This document shows positions 26,765-35,037 of a stretch of DNA of 64,000 nucleotides, in pieces. Both the position numbers and the translations under genes were made by a program. Every line of letters begins with the position of its first letter. Within the stretch, counting starts at the first letter, position 1. The DNA lies in assembly GCA_937870685.1 (NCBI GenBank), contig CALMZX010000077.1, positions 1 through 64,000 on the forward strand, in the 5' to 3' direction. Source of the DNA: an uncultured Alphaproteobacteria bacterium (GTDB lineage: Bacteria; Pseudomonadota; Alphaproteobacteria; Rhizobiales; Aestuariivirgaceae). The notes under the pieces are model-generated. The model worked only from the letters and a program-made list of their open reading frames with translations. It made no database searches and was not told the origin of the DNA.

Positions 26765-26794
26765 CGCCCTCGAAAGCGGGCGTTTCTCGTTTTT
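26765..26794 (+). promoter_or_regulatory. Leader hairpin upstream of rplM
   Basis: CGCCC-T-CGAAAG-C-GGGCG folds into a short stem with a GAAA tetraloop and is followed by TTTCTCGTTTTT. It lies in the transcribed leader between promoter and start codon, so it could act as an attenuator or autoregulatory site. No known ribosomal leader family is claimed. Confidence 0.35.
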
Positions 26795-26818
26795 ACGCCA
26801 CTTTTGAGAGTTCGAAAG

Positions 26819-27283
26819 ATGAAAACTTTTACCGCAAAGCCTGCGGACATCCAGAAGCAGTGGCTGCTGATCGACGCGGAAGGCCTTGTTGTCGGCCGTC
26901 TCGCCACGATCATCGCCAACCGCCTTCGCGGCAAGCACAAGACCACCTTCACGCCTTCCATGGATTGTGGTGACAACATCATCGTCATCAACTGCGAGAA
27001 GGTTCTGTTGACCGGCAAGAAGCGTGACCAGAAGAAGTACTACTGGCACACTGGCTTCCCCGGCGGCATCAAGGAACGGGTTGCCAAGGATTACCTTGAC
27101 GGCAAGCATCCGGACCGCGTGCTCGAAGCCGCCGTCCGCCGCATGCTTCCGGGCCACGCCCTGAAGCGCCAGCAGCTCACCAATCTCCGCATCTACAAGG
27201 GCGCCGCCCATCCGCACGAGGCACAGAACCCTGTGAAGCTCGACGTGAAGGCGATGAACGCCAAGAACTCTGCAAGGGGCTAA
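26819..27283 (+). CDS. rplM: 50S ribosomal protein L13
   Basis: A 154-residue L13. Signatures are [57 protein letters not shown] and [24 protein letters not shown] start at ATG 26819, since the extra 28 track residues are leader. It is followed six bases later by rpsI, the usual two-gene operon. Confidence 0.97.
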   Translation: MKTFTAKPADIQKQWLLIDAEGLVVGRLATIIANRLRGKHKTTFTPSMDCGDNIIVINCEKVLLTGKKRDQKKYYWHTGFPGGIKERVAKDYLDGKHPDRVLEAAVRRMLPGHALKRQQLTNLRIYKGAAHPHEAQNPVKLDVKAMNAKNSARG

Positions 27284-27289
27284 TTGACC

Positions 27290-27781
27290 ATGGCTGAAGC
27301 AACAACACTCGCCAACCTTGGCCAGGCCATGGGCCTCGGCTCCGCGCCGGCCGCTGCCGCAACCGCAGTGCCCGCCAAGCCGAAGCTCGACAAGCAGGGC
27401 CGCGCCTATGCCACCGGCCGCCGCAAGGACGCCACCTCGCGCGTCTGGGTGAAGCGCGGCAAGGGCAAGATCACTATCAATGGCAAGGCGATTGAACAGT
27501 ATTTCGCCCGCCCGGTGCTGCGCATGATCGTGCAGCAGCCGCTGGTGACGGCCAACCGCCTGACCGAACTCGACATCGACTGCACCGTTGTGGGTGGCGG
27601 TCTCTCGGGTCAGGCCGGTGCCGTGCGCCATGGCCTCGCCCGCGCGCTCACCAATTTCGAGCCGGAACTGCGTTCGGCGCTGAAGAAGGGTGGCTACCTC
27701 ACCCGCGACAGCCGCTCGGTGGAACGCAAGAAGTATGGCCGGGCCAAGGCCCGCCGCCGCTTCCAGTTCTCGAAGCGCTAA
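27290..27781 (+). CDS. rpsI: 30S ribosomal protein S9
   Basis: A 163-residue S9. The core is [52 protein letters not shown] and the invariant tail [18 protein letters not shown], whose terminal arginine contacts P-site tRNA. The ~35-residue Ala-rich N-terminal extension is normal for alphaproteobacteria. I use ATG 27290 rather than the TTG at 27284. A terminator follows. Confidence 0.97.
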   Translation: MAEATTLANLGQAMGLGSAPAAAATAVPAKPKLDKQGRAYATGRRKDATSRVWVKRGKGKITINGKAIEQYFARPVLRMIVQQPLVTANRLTELDIDCTVVGGGLSGQAGAVRHGLARALTNFEPELRSALKKGGYLTRDSRSVERKKYGRAKARRRFQFSKR

Positions 27782-27804
27782 ACCGCTTCCAGCGACACTC
27801 CTGG

Positions 27805-27835
27805 AAAAGGGCTGCCCACCGGCGGCCCTTTTTCT
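27805..27835 (+). terminator. Rho-independent terminator of rplM-rpsI
   Basis: AAAAGGGCTGCC...GGCGGCCCTTTTT forms a GC-rich stem ending in a T-tract about 25 bases after the rpsI stop. Confidence 0.75.
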
Positions 27836-27936
27836 TTGGGTGGCAGAATTCCAGGAATGCAACCCGAAGGAGAATCAAAGTGGATTTTTAACTAACATGC
27901 GCTAACTCTGCCGTGTTCGTGTGTGGGCAAGTTGCC

Positions 27937-30123
27937 ATGTGGTTCCGGTCTGTCAGGTATCTGGGTGTCGTCTGGGTGGTGCTGTGCGCCATCAGCGCCG
28001 TTGCCTGGGCCGGTGATGTTTTTCCGGGCACAACGCTGAGCGGCAGTTCCGGCACACTCACAGGGTCCAACACGGCGGCGACACCAGATACTGGGGAGCC
28101 TGCAGGGATCGGCGGTGGCACCGTCAACTCCATGTGGTATTCGTGGACAGCGCCCGCCAGCGGGACGGCGATTTTCGGCACCTGCAATCTCACGGCTGAG
28201 ACCACAACGAATTTCGACACAACGCTGCATGTTTACACGGGGGCAGCGGCGAACGCGCTGACCGCCATCACCAGCAATGACGACACCACGGGCTGCAATT
28301 CCACGGTGAACGGCAATTATGGCTCGTGGGTCCAGTTTGCGGCGACTTCCGGCACAACCTACCGCATCCGTGTTGACGGCTACGCGAACAACACCGGCAG
28401 CTATATCATGCGCTGGGGCCTGCGCGGCGGCACGGTGGTGGTCACGGATGCCTCCGCAACAGAAGGTGGCGACACGGCATCCTTCACGGTGGTGCTGAAT
28501 GCTCCGCCTGCTGGCAGCAGTGCCGTGACGGTGGCGATTGGCACCAGCGGCCAATGCACGTTCTCGCCGATCAGCCTGTCCTTCACCTCGGCCAATTTTA
28601 CGACGCCGCAGACCGTGACCGTCACGGCCACCAATGATGCTGTGGCGGAGGGAACGCACTCCTGTTCGCCCGCCTCGATCACGGCAACGGGGACGGGCTA
28701 CAGCACAACGACGATCACGTCACCGACACTTACGATCTACGACAACGACAATCCGTCTTTCACCATTGTGAAATCCGCCAGCAGCGCAAGCATCGCTGCA
28801 CCGGGCACGCTGACCTACACGATCACGGTGGACAACAATGGCACCGCTGTCCTCACAGGCCTGACAATCTCTGATGCACTGACCCAGAACGGCAGCGCCC
28901 GCACGCTCACCTCCGGCCCGGCTCTGACATCAGGTGACGCAAACAGCGATGGCATCCTGCAGGATACGGAAACCTGGATCTACACGGCCACCTATGCGGT
29001 GACCCAGGCCAATATCGACACGGGCGGCTCGTTCTCCAACACCGCAACCTTTGACACGGCCCAAACCGCACCGCAGACCTCGGCGGCGGCGGTGACGACG
29101 ATCACGCAGACGCCCGCCTTCACCAACGTCAAGACGCAGACCGGTGGTTCCAATCCGGTAACGGCGGCGGGGCAGACGCTGAACTACACCATCGCCATCG
29201 ACAACACCGGCAACGTGACGCTGACCTCGCCCACCGTGGTGAGCGACACATTCCAACTCGGTGGCGTGGCGCGCACACTCGCAAGCGGACCCAGCTACTC
29301 CTCCGGCGACACCGACGGCGACGGTGCCATCGACGTGGATGAAATCTGGCTCTACAGCGCCAGCTACACCGTGACCCAGACTGACATGGATGCCACGGGA
29401 AGCTTCACCAACACGCTGACTTATGACACCGCGCAGACGGCTGCCGTGGCTTCGGCGGTTTATACGACGCCGGTGACGCGCACCGCGACATTCACCATTC
29501 TCAAGGGCCAGAGCGGCGGGCCGGACCCGGTGACCGCCCATGGCCAAACCATCTCCTGGCTCATCACCATCGACAACACCGGCAACCAAACGCTGACCGG
29601 CCTCAGCCTCACCGACGCGCTGAACCAAGCCGGAAGCCCGCGCACACTCACCACCGGTCCCACATACAGTTCCGGCGACACGGACAGCGACGGTGCCATC
29701 GACCCGGATGAAATCTGGCTCTACAGCGCCAGCTACACCGTGCTGCTTTCCGACATGAACAATGGCGGTACCTTCTCCAACACGGCGACGCTGGACACCA
29801 CGCAGACCGCTGCCATCACCTCGGCGGCAGAGACCACGGCGGTGATGCAGACGGCCACCCTGAACATCGTCAAGACGCACGTGATCACCACGGACAACGG
29901 CACCATCGGCGAGGCCGACCCCGGCGATATCATCACCTACACCTATGATGTGACGAACACCGGTAACGTGACCATCACGAATGTTTCGGTTTCCGACAGC
30001 CACAGCGGCACGGGTACGCCGCCGGTGCCTTTGCCCGCGCTGGTCGCTTCGCTGGTTCCGGCCGCCACGACACAGTTCAGCGCCAGCTATCAGGTGACGC
30101 AGGGTGACATCGACGCGCAGTAG
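27937..30123 (+). CDS. Truncated surface protein with DUF11-like repeats and EF-hand loops
   Basis: A protein of about 728 residues. After a signal peptide (VVWVVLCAISAVAWA) comes a PPC-like sandwich (MWYSWTAPASGTAIFGTC), a Calx-beta-like segment (ASATEGGDTASFTVVL to TLTIYDNDNP), and four DUF11-like repeats of ~110-130 residues starting SFTIVKSAS, AFTNVKTQTGG, TFTILKGQSGG and TLNIVKTHV. Three repeats carry canonical 12-residue calcium loops such as DTDGDGAIDVDE. The protein stops inside the fourth repeat (VTQGDIDAQ), where homologous repeats continue. There is no anchor or secretion tail. ATG 27937 is preferred for the signal peptide, and GTG 27913 is possible. Confidence 0.7.
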   Translation: MWFRSVRYLGVVWVVLCAISAVAWAGDVFPGTTLSGSSGTLTGSNTAATPDTGEPAGIGGGTVNSMWYSWTAPASGTAIFGTCNLTAETTTNFDTTLHVYTGAAANALTAITSNDDTTGCNSTVNGNYGSWVQFAATSGTTYRIRVDGYANNTGSYIMRWGLRGGTVVVTDASATEGGDTASFTVVLNAPPAGSSAVTVAIGTSGQCTFSPISLSFTSANFTTPQTVTVTATNDAVAEGTHSCSPASITATGTGYSTTTITSPTLTIYDNDNPSFTIVKSASSASIAAPGTLTYTITVDNNGTAVLTGLTISDALTQNGSARTLTSGPALTSGDANSDGILQDTETWIYTATYAVTQANIDTGGSFSNTATFDTAQTAPQTSAAAVTTITQTPAFTNVKTQTGGSNPVTAAGQTLNYTIAIDNTGNVTLTSPTVVSDTFQLGGVARTLASGPSYSSGDTDGDGAIDVDEIWLYSASYTVTQTDMDATGSFTNTLTYDTAQTAAVASAVYTTPVTRTATFTILKGQSGGPDPVTAHGQTISWLITIDNTGNQTLTGLSLTDALNQAGSPRTLTTGPTYSSGDTDSDGAIDPDEIWLYSASYTVLLSDMNNGGTFSNTATLDTTQTAAITSAAETTAVMQTATLNIVKTHVITTDNGTIGEADPGDIITYTYDVTNTGNVTITNVSVSDSHSGTGTPPVPLPALVASLVPAATTQFSASYQVTQGDIDAQ

Positions 30124-30246
30124 CGTGTTCACAAGGCCCGCGTTGGTTGCTGCCTGTTGCCCTAAGCGCTCACACTCAATGTCGGTTCTCACCTGGCGCG
30201 TACCGCGTCGCACGGGCGTTCACCCTCCCATGCCTCCGGCGCAGAC

Positions 30247-30353
30247 CCCAACCTTCTCCCTTGAACGGGAGAGGGACTGAAGGCGCGCACTGTCACCCTC
30301 TCCCGCTGGCGGGAGAGGGAGGGCTCCGGCATCGCAAGCGATGTTGAGGGGGT
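30247..30353. repeat. Palindromic repeat element downstream of the truncated gene
   Basis: Inverted pairs CTTCTCCCTTGAACGGGAGAGGG and CCCTCTCCCGCTGGCGGGAGAGGG are followed by GGGCTCCGGCATCGCAAGCGATGTTGAGGGGGTG. It is of the same general class as the elements at 88 and 33130. Within the ~410 bases between 30123 and 30535 I see only this, the direct-repeat copy at 30366 and the region just upstream of the autotransporter. Confidence 0.65.
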
Positions 30354-30365
30354 GAGTGCTTAAGG

Positions 30366-30447
30366 TGGCATGTCGTGCTCGGGGAAAACTGGAGGGACTG
30401 TTCCCGTACGGGCCTTTCGTCTGCATGCAGTGGTGAAAAGGGGTATT
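30366..30447. repeat. 80-nt direct repeat, copy A
   Basis: The segment GGNGGCATGTNGNGCTCGGGGAAAA...TTGG-like matches 32656-32737 at a constant offset of 2290 bases. It contains two perfect 10-bp palindromes, CCCGTACGGG and CTGCATGCAG. Copy A lies just upstream of the autotransporter gene and copy B just downstream. Confidence 0.75.
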
Positions 30448-30534
30448 GCCATTGGCAATTATTGATTGAAAACCGCCATCTTTCCTTCAACCCGCCGTTC
30501 TGCTGGACTTCAACTGGGGGTGGGAGAGTGAATC

Positions 30535-32415
30535 ATGCGGCGACAGTTCCACCTCGCGTTTGGATCGGCAGTTGCGGGTTTTGCAATCATCGGCGCGGCA
30601 TCGGCGGAGCCTTTCTCCGAGACGTATTTCTTCGGTGACGGCATCACGGATGCTGGCTACTTCAGACCCTTGCTGCCTGTTTCCGTGCAGCCTGTCACAG
30701 GGCAGTTCACCACCAATCCCACGGATGTCTGGTCGCAGATTGTTGCTGACGAGTTGGGGACATCGGCAAATCCCAACGGCAATGGACAAACTGGCACCAA
30801 CTATGCGGCCGGTTTCGCGCGCGTCGTCGTCAATGCGAATGGTGCCCTCGGTCCCTTTCCCTCAATGAACACGCAGCTGAACAGCTACCTGACTGGACAC
30901 GGTGGCATGGCGGACCCGGGTGCGCTGTATACGGTGTCGGGCGGCATGCGCGACATTGCGGAGGTCATGGATGGCAATGCACCCCCCACAGACATTGACG
31001 ATGCGGCGGCAGGCGAGGTCGCCATCGTGCAGGCGCTTGCCAACGCTGGTGCCCGCTACATCATGGTCTCGACAGTATATGATGTCGGCCTCACGCCAAC
31101 CTATCGTGCCCAGGGTCCCGCAGCCCAGGCGAACGCCACGGCACTGGCGCAGGATTTCAATAACCAGCTCTTCAATGGCCTCTCTGCTGCAAACCTTCCG
31201 GTCATTCCTCTGAACACGTTTGCGTTGCTGCAGGAAGTGGTGGCTGATCCTGTAACCTTCGGTTTCAGCAATGTGACCGGAACCGCCTGCCAACCGCAGA
31301 TCACAGCGAATTCCCTGACCTGCAATCCGACCTCGGTGGTCACGCTGGACGCGCCCTATACCCACCTGTTCGCCGACGGTTTGCATTTGTCGTCCGGCGG
31401 GCACCAGTTGCTGGCGCAGTATGCGCTTTCTGTTCTGGATGCGCCGACGCAGATGGGCCAGATTGCAGACTCTGCCGTGGCAAGTGGACGCGCAAGGTTC
31501 CTGTCGCTGTCAGAGCATCTGGGGCAGCCCACTGAGCAGGGAACTTTCTGGTGGGGGCAGGGGCTGGCCGGGCTTGCTGATGGCGGTGAGAACTTTGATG
31601 CCATGGCGGGCGTGAAACATGTGCGGGGCAATGTCACGTTCGGTGTGCATGCGGGCTTCGGCCGGCAGACGCGCGCGGAGGGCCGCGACGGGATCAATTT
31701 CGTCATGCCGACTTTCTTGAGAACGCCCCCCATGCTCCGGGTGGAGGACGTGAATTACCAGGTTGCCGGGAACGGGACTGAACATGATTCGATGGAAGCC
31801 AGCCTTGGCATGTTTCTGGGCTGGCGCGGCACCAACCTGTGGATCAACAGCCTCGTCAATGTCTCTCTTGCAGACTACGACATCACGCGTACCGTCGCGC
31901 TTGGCGCCGCCGCGCGCCAGCATCGCGGCAAGACGCAAGGCACGAGTGCCAGTCTGGGTTTCACCACCGGATATGATTTCGAGGTGGACAGGCTGACCGT
32001 GACCCCGCTGGCCAGCCTTCTGTTTCAATCCGTTTCACTGGATGATTTTTCGGAAGACCAGCCGGGTCTTTCAACCTCCATGCGCTTCCTCGACATCAAG
32101 CGCACGTCGGCCATGGGCAGCATTGGTGCCGAATTCGCCTATGATCTCACGGACCTGTCGGAGTTTTTTGCCCGCGCCACATGGGATCATGAATTTTCGG
32201 GTGGTGGGAGCAACCGGGCCCAAGCGCAGTCCATTCCCGTGAGCCTTGCGTTTGCCGTGCCGGGCGTGGACCGGCCCTCGGATACCGTGACTCTGCACAC
32301 AGGCTTCCGCTCCCAGCAGCTGGCCTTCGATGTGACGGCAGGCCTGATCTCCAGCCTTGCGGTGGGCGAGGATGCGAGCTTCACGGGCTATGTGACGCTG
32401 AGCCGGAGTTTTTGA
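30535..32415 (+). CDS. SGNH/GDSL-type autotransporter with altered nucleophile site
   Basis: A 626-residue protein. The signal peptide ends near ASAEP. The passenger (residues ~22-310) has the GDSL esterase pattern, including block V (ADGLHLSSGGHQLLAQYAL) with the catalytic His region. The first block reads TYFFGDGITDAGYF, where the family has GDS, so the nucleophile serine is glycine (codon GGC). Residues ~320-626 form an autotransporter beta-barrel ending in VTLSRSF, a correct C-terminal phenylalanine signal. It is likely a surface-displayed but catalytically impaired esterase or a binding protein. RBS GGGAGAG precedes ATG 30535. It is flanked by direct repeats. Confidence 0.8.
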   Translation: MRRQFHLAFGSAVAGFAIIGAASAEPFSETYFFGDGITDAGYFRPLLPVSVQPVTGQFTTNPTDVWSQIVADELGTSANPNGNGQTGTNYAAGFARVVVNANGALGPFPSMNTQLNSYLTGHGGMADPGALYTVSGGMRDIAEVMDGNAPPTDIDDAAAGEVAIVQALANAGARYIMVSTVYDVGLTPTYRAQGPAAQANATALAQDFNNQLFNGLSAANLPVIPLNTFALLQEVVADPVTFGFSNVTGTACQPQITANSLTCNPTSVVTLDAPYTHLFADGLHLSSGGHQLLAQYALSVLDAPTQMGQIADSAVASGRARFLSLSEHLGQPTEQGTFWWGQGLAGLADGGENFDAMAGVKHVRGNVTFGVHAGFGRQTRAEGRDGINFVMPTFLRTPPMLRVEDVNYQVAGNGTEHDSMEASLGMFLGWRGTNLWINSLVNVSLADYDITRTVALGAAARQHRGKTQGTSASLGFTTGYDFEVDRLTVTPLASLLFQSVSLDDFSEDQPGLSTSMRFLDIKRTSAMGSIGAEFAYDLTDLSEFFARATWDHEFSGGGSNRAQAQSIPVSLAFAVPGVDRPSDTVTLHTGFRSQQLAFDVTAGLISSLAVGEDASFTGYVTLSRSF

Positions 32416-32655
32416 GGGGGCACGTGCCGGATGATGACGTGCCTTGTGGAGTGGGGCGTCGAAGCTTGTGCATGTGGCAAGAGCCCCACGCGGGGTTCCG
32501 ACTCGCGCGCGACATCTCGCCTGCGGCGAGATCAAGAAGCGCGGCTGGAATGACGGGACCTGGGGGATGGAAGAGTGCACACCCCAACACCCGTCATGGT
32601 CCACGCATGTGGGCCATCCACCTTTGATCGTCGGTTCCGGGGGAGAAGATCACGG

Positions 32656-32737
32656 CGGCATGTTGCGCTCGGGGAAAAATGGAGGGACTGTTCCCGTACG
32701 GGCCTGTCGCCTGCATGCAGTGGAGTGGAAAAGGTAT
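32656..32737. repeat. 80-nt direct repeat, copy B
   Basis: It is nearly identical to 30366-30447: GCTCGGGGAAAA, GGAGGGACTGTTCCCGTACG, then GGCCTGTCGCCTGCATGCAG. The few differences are scattered substitutions. Similarity ends sharply after GGTATTG on the right. On the minus strand both copies could encode a short peptide containing PVREQSL(Q/H)FSPS, but I do not regard this as a gene. Confidence 0.75.
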
Positions 32738-33006
32738 TGGATTCGGCAACCTGCCCGGCCACTCACGCCGCACCCGCTTTTGGGCGGGGGCGATCGGCGT
32801 GCAGTGGCATCAAGAAACGCAGCGGTTTTGGCCTGCAATGGACGCTCTCGCCAGTTCCACACGGCGCAGCACTTACAGGCTAGGCACGGCTGCAAGGTTG
32901 TGTGGTTGAACTGCGGTAAACCGCGCTTGGGCCGTAGTACCCAAGGGGCGGACATCCGGCTCCCGGGGAGCTTCGCTGCTTGGGCGAAGATACGCGGGCG
33001 CTGCAC

Positions 33007-33062
33007 ATGGTTCAGGCAGTGTAGACAAGCTCGCGACACTGATCCCTCCTTGCCTGAACCAT
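33007..33062. ncRNA. Strong stem-loop, possible structured RNA or terminator-like element
   Basis: ATGGTTCAGGCA (33007-33018) and TGCCTGAACCAT (33051-33062) are perfect 12-nt inverted arms. Directly inside, AGTGT and ACACT form a second stem. No T-tract follows, so it is not a simple terminator. No known RNA family is recognised, and transcription is unproven. Confidence 0.35.
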
Positions 33063-33129
33063 CAAGCGCATGTATTCCTATATTGGGGATCATGTCAAGG
33101 ACAATTTTCACATCACCGGCCAGCGACCT

Positions 33130-33264
33130 GCCGCCTGTCCCTCATCCGCCCTCCGGGCACCTTCTCCCGTCAGGGGACGGGAGAAGGCGATACCCATCAA
33201 GGCCTTCTCCCGCGCTATTCGCGGGAGAAGGTGCCCAATGGGCGGATGAGGGGCGGGTGGCAGG
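33130..33264. repeat. Large palindromic repeat element
   Basis: Outer arms CCGCCTGTCCCTCATCCGCCC and GGGCGGATGAGGGGCGGGTGG enclose CACCTTCTCCCG/CGGGAGAAGGTG and a second pair, CGGGAGAAGG/CCTTCTCCCG. This is a dispersed palindromic element of the kind common in Rhizobiales genomes. It ends just before the DUF1330 gene. Confidence 0.7.
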
Positions 33265-33308
33265 AATCCCTGCCCGACCATGGCCGATGAGGGGGCACGC
33301 AGCCGCCC

Positions 33309-33602
33309 CTAGCCGTCCCATCCTTCGATGATGCTGAAATCACCATCGCTGGCCTTGCGGCGCAGTGCCTTGGCGGCCTGATACTCGGGCGAGTCGTAAC
33401 ACCCCTGTGCTGCCTGTAGCGACGGAAACTCGATCACCACGGTGCGCGGACGGACCACCCCCTCCATGACGGCCTGCGCCCCGGCCCGCACAATGAACCG
33501 CCCGCCATGAGCAGATAGAATGCCGTGCACAACATTCCGGTACGCCTGATAGGCCTCCGCATCGTTTACGGTGATATGTGCAATCCAGTATCCTTTGGCC
33601 AT
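33309..33602 (-). CDS. DUF1330 family protein
   Basis: A 97-residue protein of the dimeric alpha/beta-barrel DUF1330 family: AKGYWIAHITVNDAEAYQAYRN, GGRFIVRAGAQ, RPRTVVIEFPSLQAAQGCYDSPEYQAAKALR. I start at ATG 33602 (MAKGYW), because the 45 extra track residues lack family similarity. It has no operon partner. The biochemical role is unknown. Confidence 0.85.
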   Translation of the reverse strand: MAKGYWIAHITVNDAEAYQAYRNVVHGILSAHGGRFIVRAGAQAVMEGVVRPRTVVIEFPSLQAAQGCYDSPEYQAAKALRRKASDGDFSIIEGWDG

Positions 33603-33742
33603 GCTGCCGTCTCCCACGGATGTGCTGGCATCATGAGCGGAGTTCAGAGCGAATGGCAACTGGTCCCGGTGGAGCCACATGGCCACCGCACAGCCTTCCG
33701 GCATCGGGTGACTCTTCGGCTGACTTGCCTTATTCAAATGGC

Positions 33743-34357
33743 ATGCCGCCGGTTTCCAAATACTTCGCGCATTTTTGTCTTTTCGCCTTCTGCACCGTCT
33801 CTCCCGCCCTGGCGGGCATGAGCCAGCAGGAAATCGAGAACATCAAGTACCTAGATGATCTCGTGATCCCCAACCCCAAGGATCCCGAGAGCCTGTTGAC
33901 CGCACAGCCCGGAGCCGCTTGCGCCCTGATGCGGGAAGCAGCCTCAACCGGCAACGAAGACAAGAACTTCACGTACATTGTCGACCCGGAATTTCTGTAT
34001 GAGGCGGAATATGAGGGAGTGGAGCGGCCAGCCCTGTTTGAGATGAAGCCCCGGTTCTGGGACTGCAACGTCATGGAGGGTGATCTTGAGGTGATCTGCG
34101 ATGTGCGCGAGTTCAGGAACGCCGCGCCAGCCGAAGTCAGCAAGCGCCACGATGAACTGCAAACACTGGTGAAACAGTGCCTCACGGTGACGCCTCTCGG
34201 CTACGTCCAGCATTCCGACATCTGGCGGCGCGGCGAGACATTTGCAACCGACGGCAAGGTGAACGCCATCGTCGGCCTCACGGCCCCCTCAAGACCATTC
34301 AAGGACCTGATCTATCAACGCCTGTTCCTGACCTTCACCATCTCCGGCAAGAGGTGA
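33743..34357 (+). CDS. Exported protein of unknown function
   Basis: A 204-residue protein with a signal peptide (FAHFCLFAFCTVSPALAG) when started at ATG 33743. The mature part contains several cysteines (AACALM, WDCNV, VICDV, KQCLTV) that could form disulfides, and it is acidic. I do not recognise a family. It ends 50 bases before the HigB toxin gene, but that pair has its own promoter/operator. Confidence 0.55.
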   Translation: MPPVSKYFAHFCLFAFCTVSPALAGMSQQEIENIKYLDDLVIPNPKDPESLLTAQPGAACALMREAASTGNEDKNFTYIVDPEFLYEAEYEGVERPALFEMKPRFWDCNVMEGDLEVICDVREFRNAAPAEVSKRHDELQTLVKQCLTVTPLGYVQHSDIWRRGETFATDGKVNAIVGLTAPSRPFKDLIYQRLFLTFTISGKR

Positions 34358-34373
34358 TGCCGGTTGTCAACTA

Positions 34374-34402
34374 TTGACATACTACGTTTCGCGTAGTACG
34401 TT
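34374..34402 (+). promoter_or_regulatory. higBA promoter and palindromic operator
   Basis: TTGACA (34374-34379) is followed by a near-perfect palindrome, ACTACG-TTTCG-CGTAGT, that fills the spacer up to a weak -10 (TACGTT). The position is ideal for autorepression by the HigA-type antitoxin. Confidence 0.55.
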
Positions 34403-34407
34403 TACAC

Positions 34408-34686
34408 ATGATCAGGTCATGGGCCAACGCGGTGACGCGGCAGTTTGCGGAAGGCGGGAAATCGAAGTTCTCCGGGCTTGACGTGGAGGCCGCCGAAGAC
34501 ATGTTGACCATGCTAGACGCGGCAACATCGCTCGCGGACATCAGCCCCCTGAAGTCGGTGGGTCTTCACCCATTGAAGGGCGACCGCAAGGGACAATGGG
34601 CCATGACCATCAACGGCCCATGGCGGCTGTGCTTCCGCTTCGAGGGTGGCGATGCCCATGACGTTGAAATTGTGGATTATCATTGA
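34408..34686 (+). CDS. higB: HigB-type toxin (RelE/ParE superfamily)
   Basis: A 92-residue toxin of the RelE superfamily, HigB branch. Characteristic sequence is LHPLKGDRKGQWAMTINGPWRLCFRFEGGDAHDVEIVDYH. Known HigB proteins cleave mRNA on the ribosome. Toxin-before-antitoxin order, 11 bases ahead of higA, is typical of higBA loci. Confidence 0.88.
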   Translation: MIRSWANAVTRQFAEGGKSKFSGLDVEAAEDMLTMLDAATSLADISPLKSVGLHPLKGDRKGQWAMTINGPWRLCFRFEGGDAHDVEIVDYH

Positions 34687-34697
34687 GGAGACCGATC

Positions 34698-34976
34698 ATG
34701 CGCGCTGTGCATCCGGGACGGATTTTGAAACGGGAACTGAAGGCACGGGAACTGTCCGCCAACGCACTGGCGCTCGCCCTGCGCACCCCCTCCGGGCGCA
34801 TCACCGACATCCTGAACGAGAAGCGCGCCGTCTCAACGGAAACCGCCATGCGCCTCGGCCGCTATTTCGGCCAGTCACCGCGTTTCTGGATCAACCTGCA
34901 ATCAAGCTACGATCTGGCAATTGCCGAGGCGGAGATCGGGAAGCGGCTGGATGAAGAGGTGGCGAAGGCGGGGTGA
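34698..34976 (+). CDS. higA: HigA-type antitoxin (HTH XRE)
   Basis: A 92-residue antitoxin with an N-terminal VHPGRILKRELKARELSANALA motif, a helix-turn-helix (ALALRTPSGRITDILNEKRAVS, ETAMRLGRYFGQSPRFWINLQ) and an acidic tail. I use ATG 34698 with GAGGAG upstream rather than the TTG at 34683. It neutralises HigB and probably represses at the palindrome upstream. Confidence 0.88.
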   Translation: MRAVHPGRILKRELKARELSANALALALRTPSGRITDILNEKRAVSTETAMRLGRYFGQSPRFWINLQSSYDLAIAEAEIGKRLDEEVAKAG

Positions 34977-35037
34977 GGCGATGTTGAACTAGAACGCCGA
35001 ACTCGCTTGTTGGGGCAATCAACAACAACGGCCGGAG

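Larger units (their letters stand above)
32416..33308. other. Repeat-rich non-coding region (0.9 kb)
   Basis: No convincing gene is present. The 295-residue ORF across it has erratic composition and runs through palindromes. Contents in order: a perfect hairpin ATCTCGCC-TGC-GGCGAGAT near 32513-32531, a TGGTCCACGCATGTGGGCCATCCA palindrome near 32600, direct-repeat copy B, about 270 bases of unassigned sequence, a strong hairpin at 33007-33062 and a large palindromic element at 33130-33264. Confidence 0.6.

Noticed and set aside
28930-30213. 427-residue minus-strand ORF
   Set aside because: It is antisense to the DUF11 repeats. Its own repeats simply mirror those of the true gene.
32444-33331. 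295-residue plus-strand ORF in the repeat-rich gap
   Set aside because: It runs through direct and inverted repeats, has no recognisable domain and erratic composition, and overlaps the DUF1330 gene.
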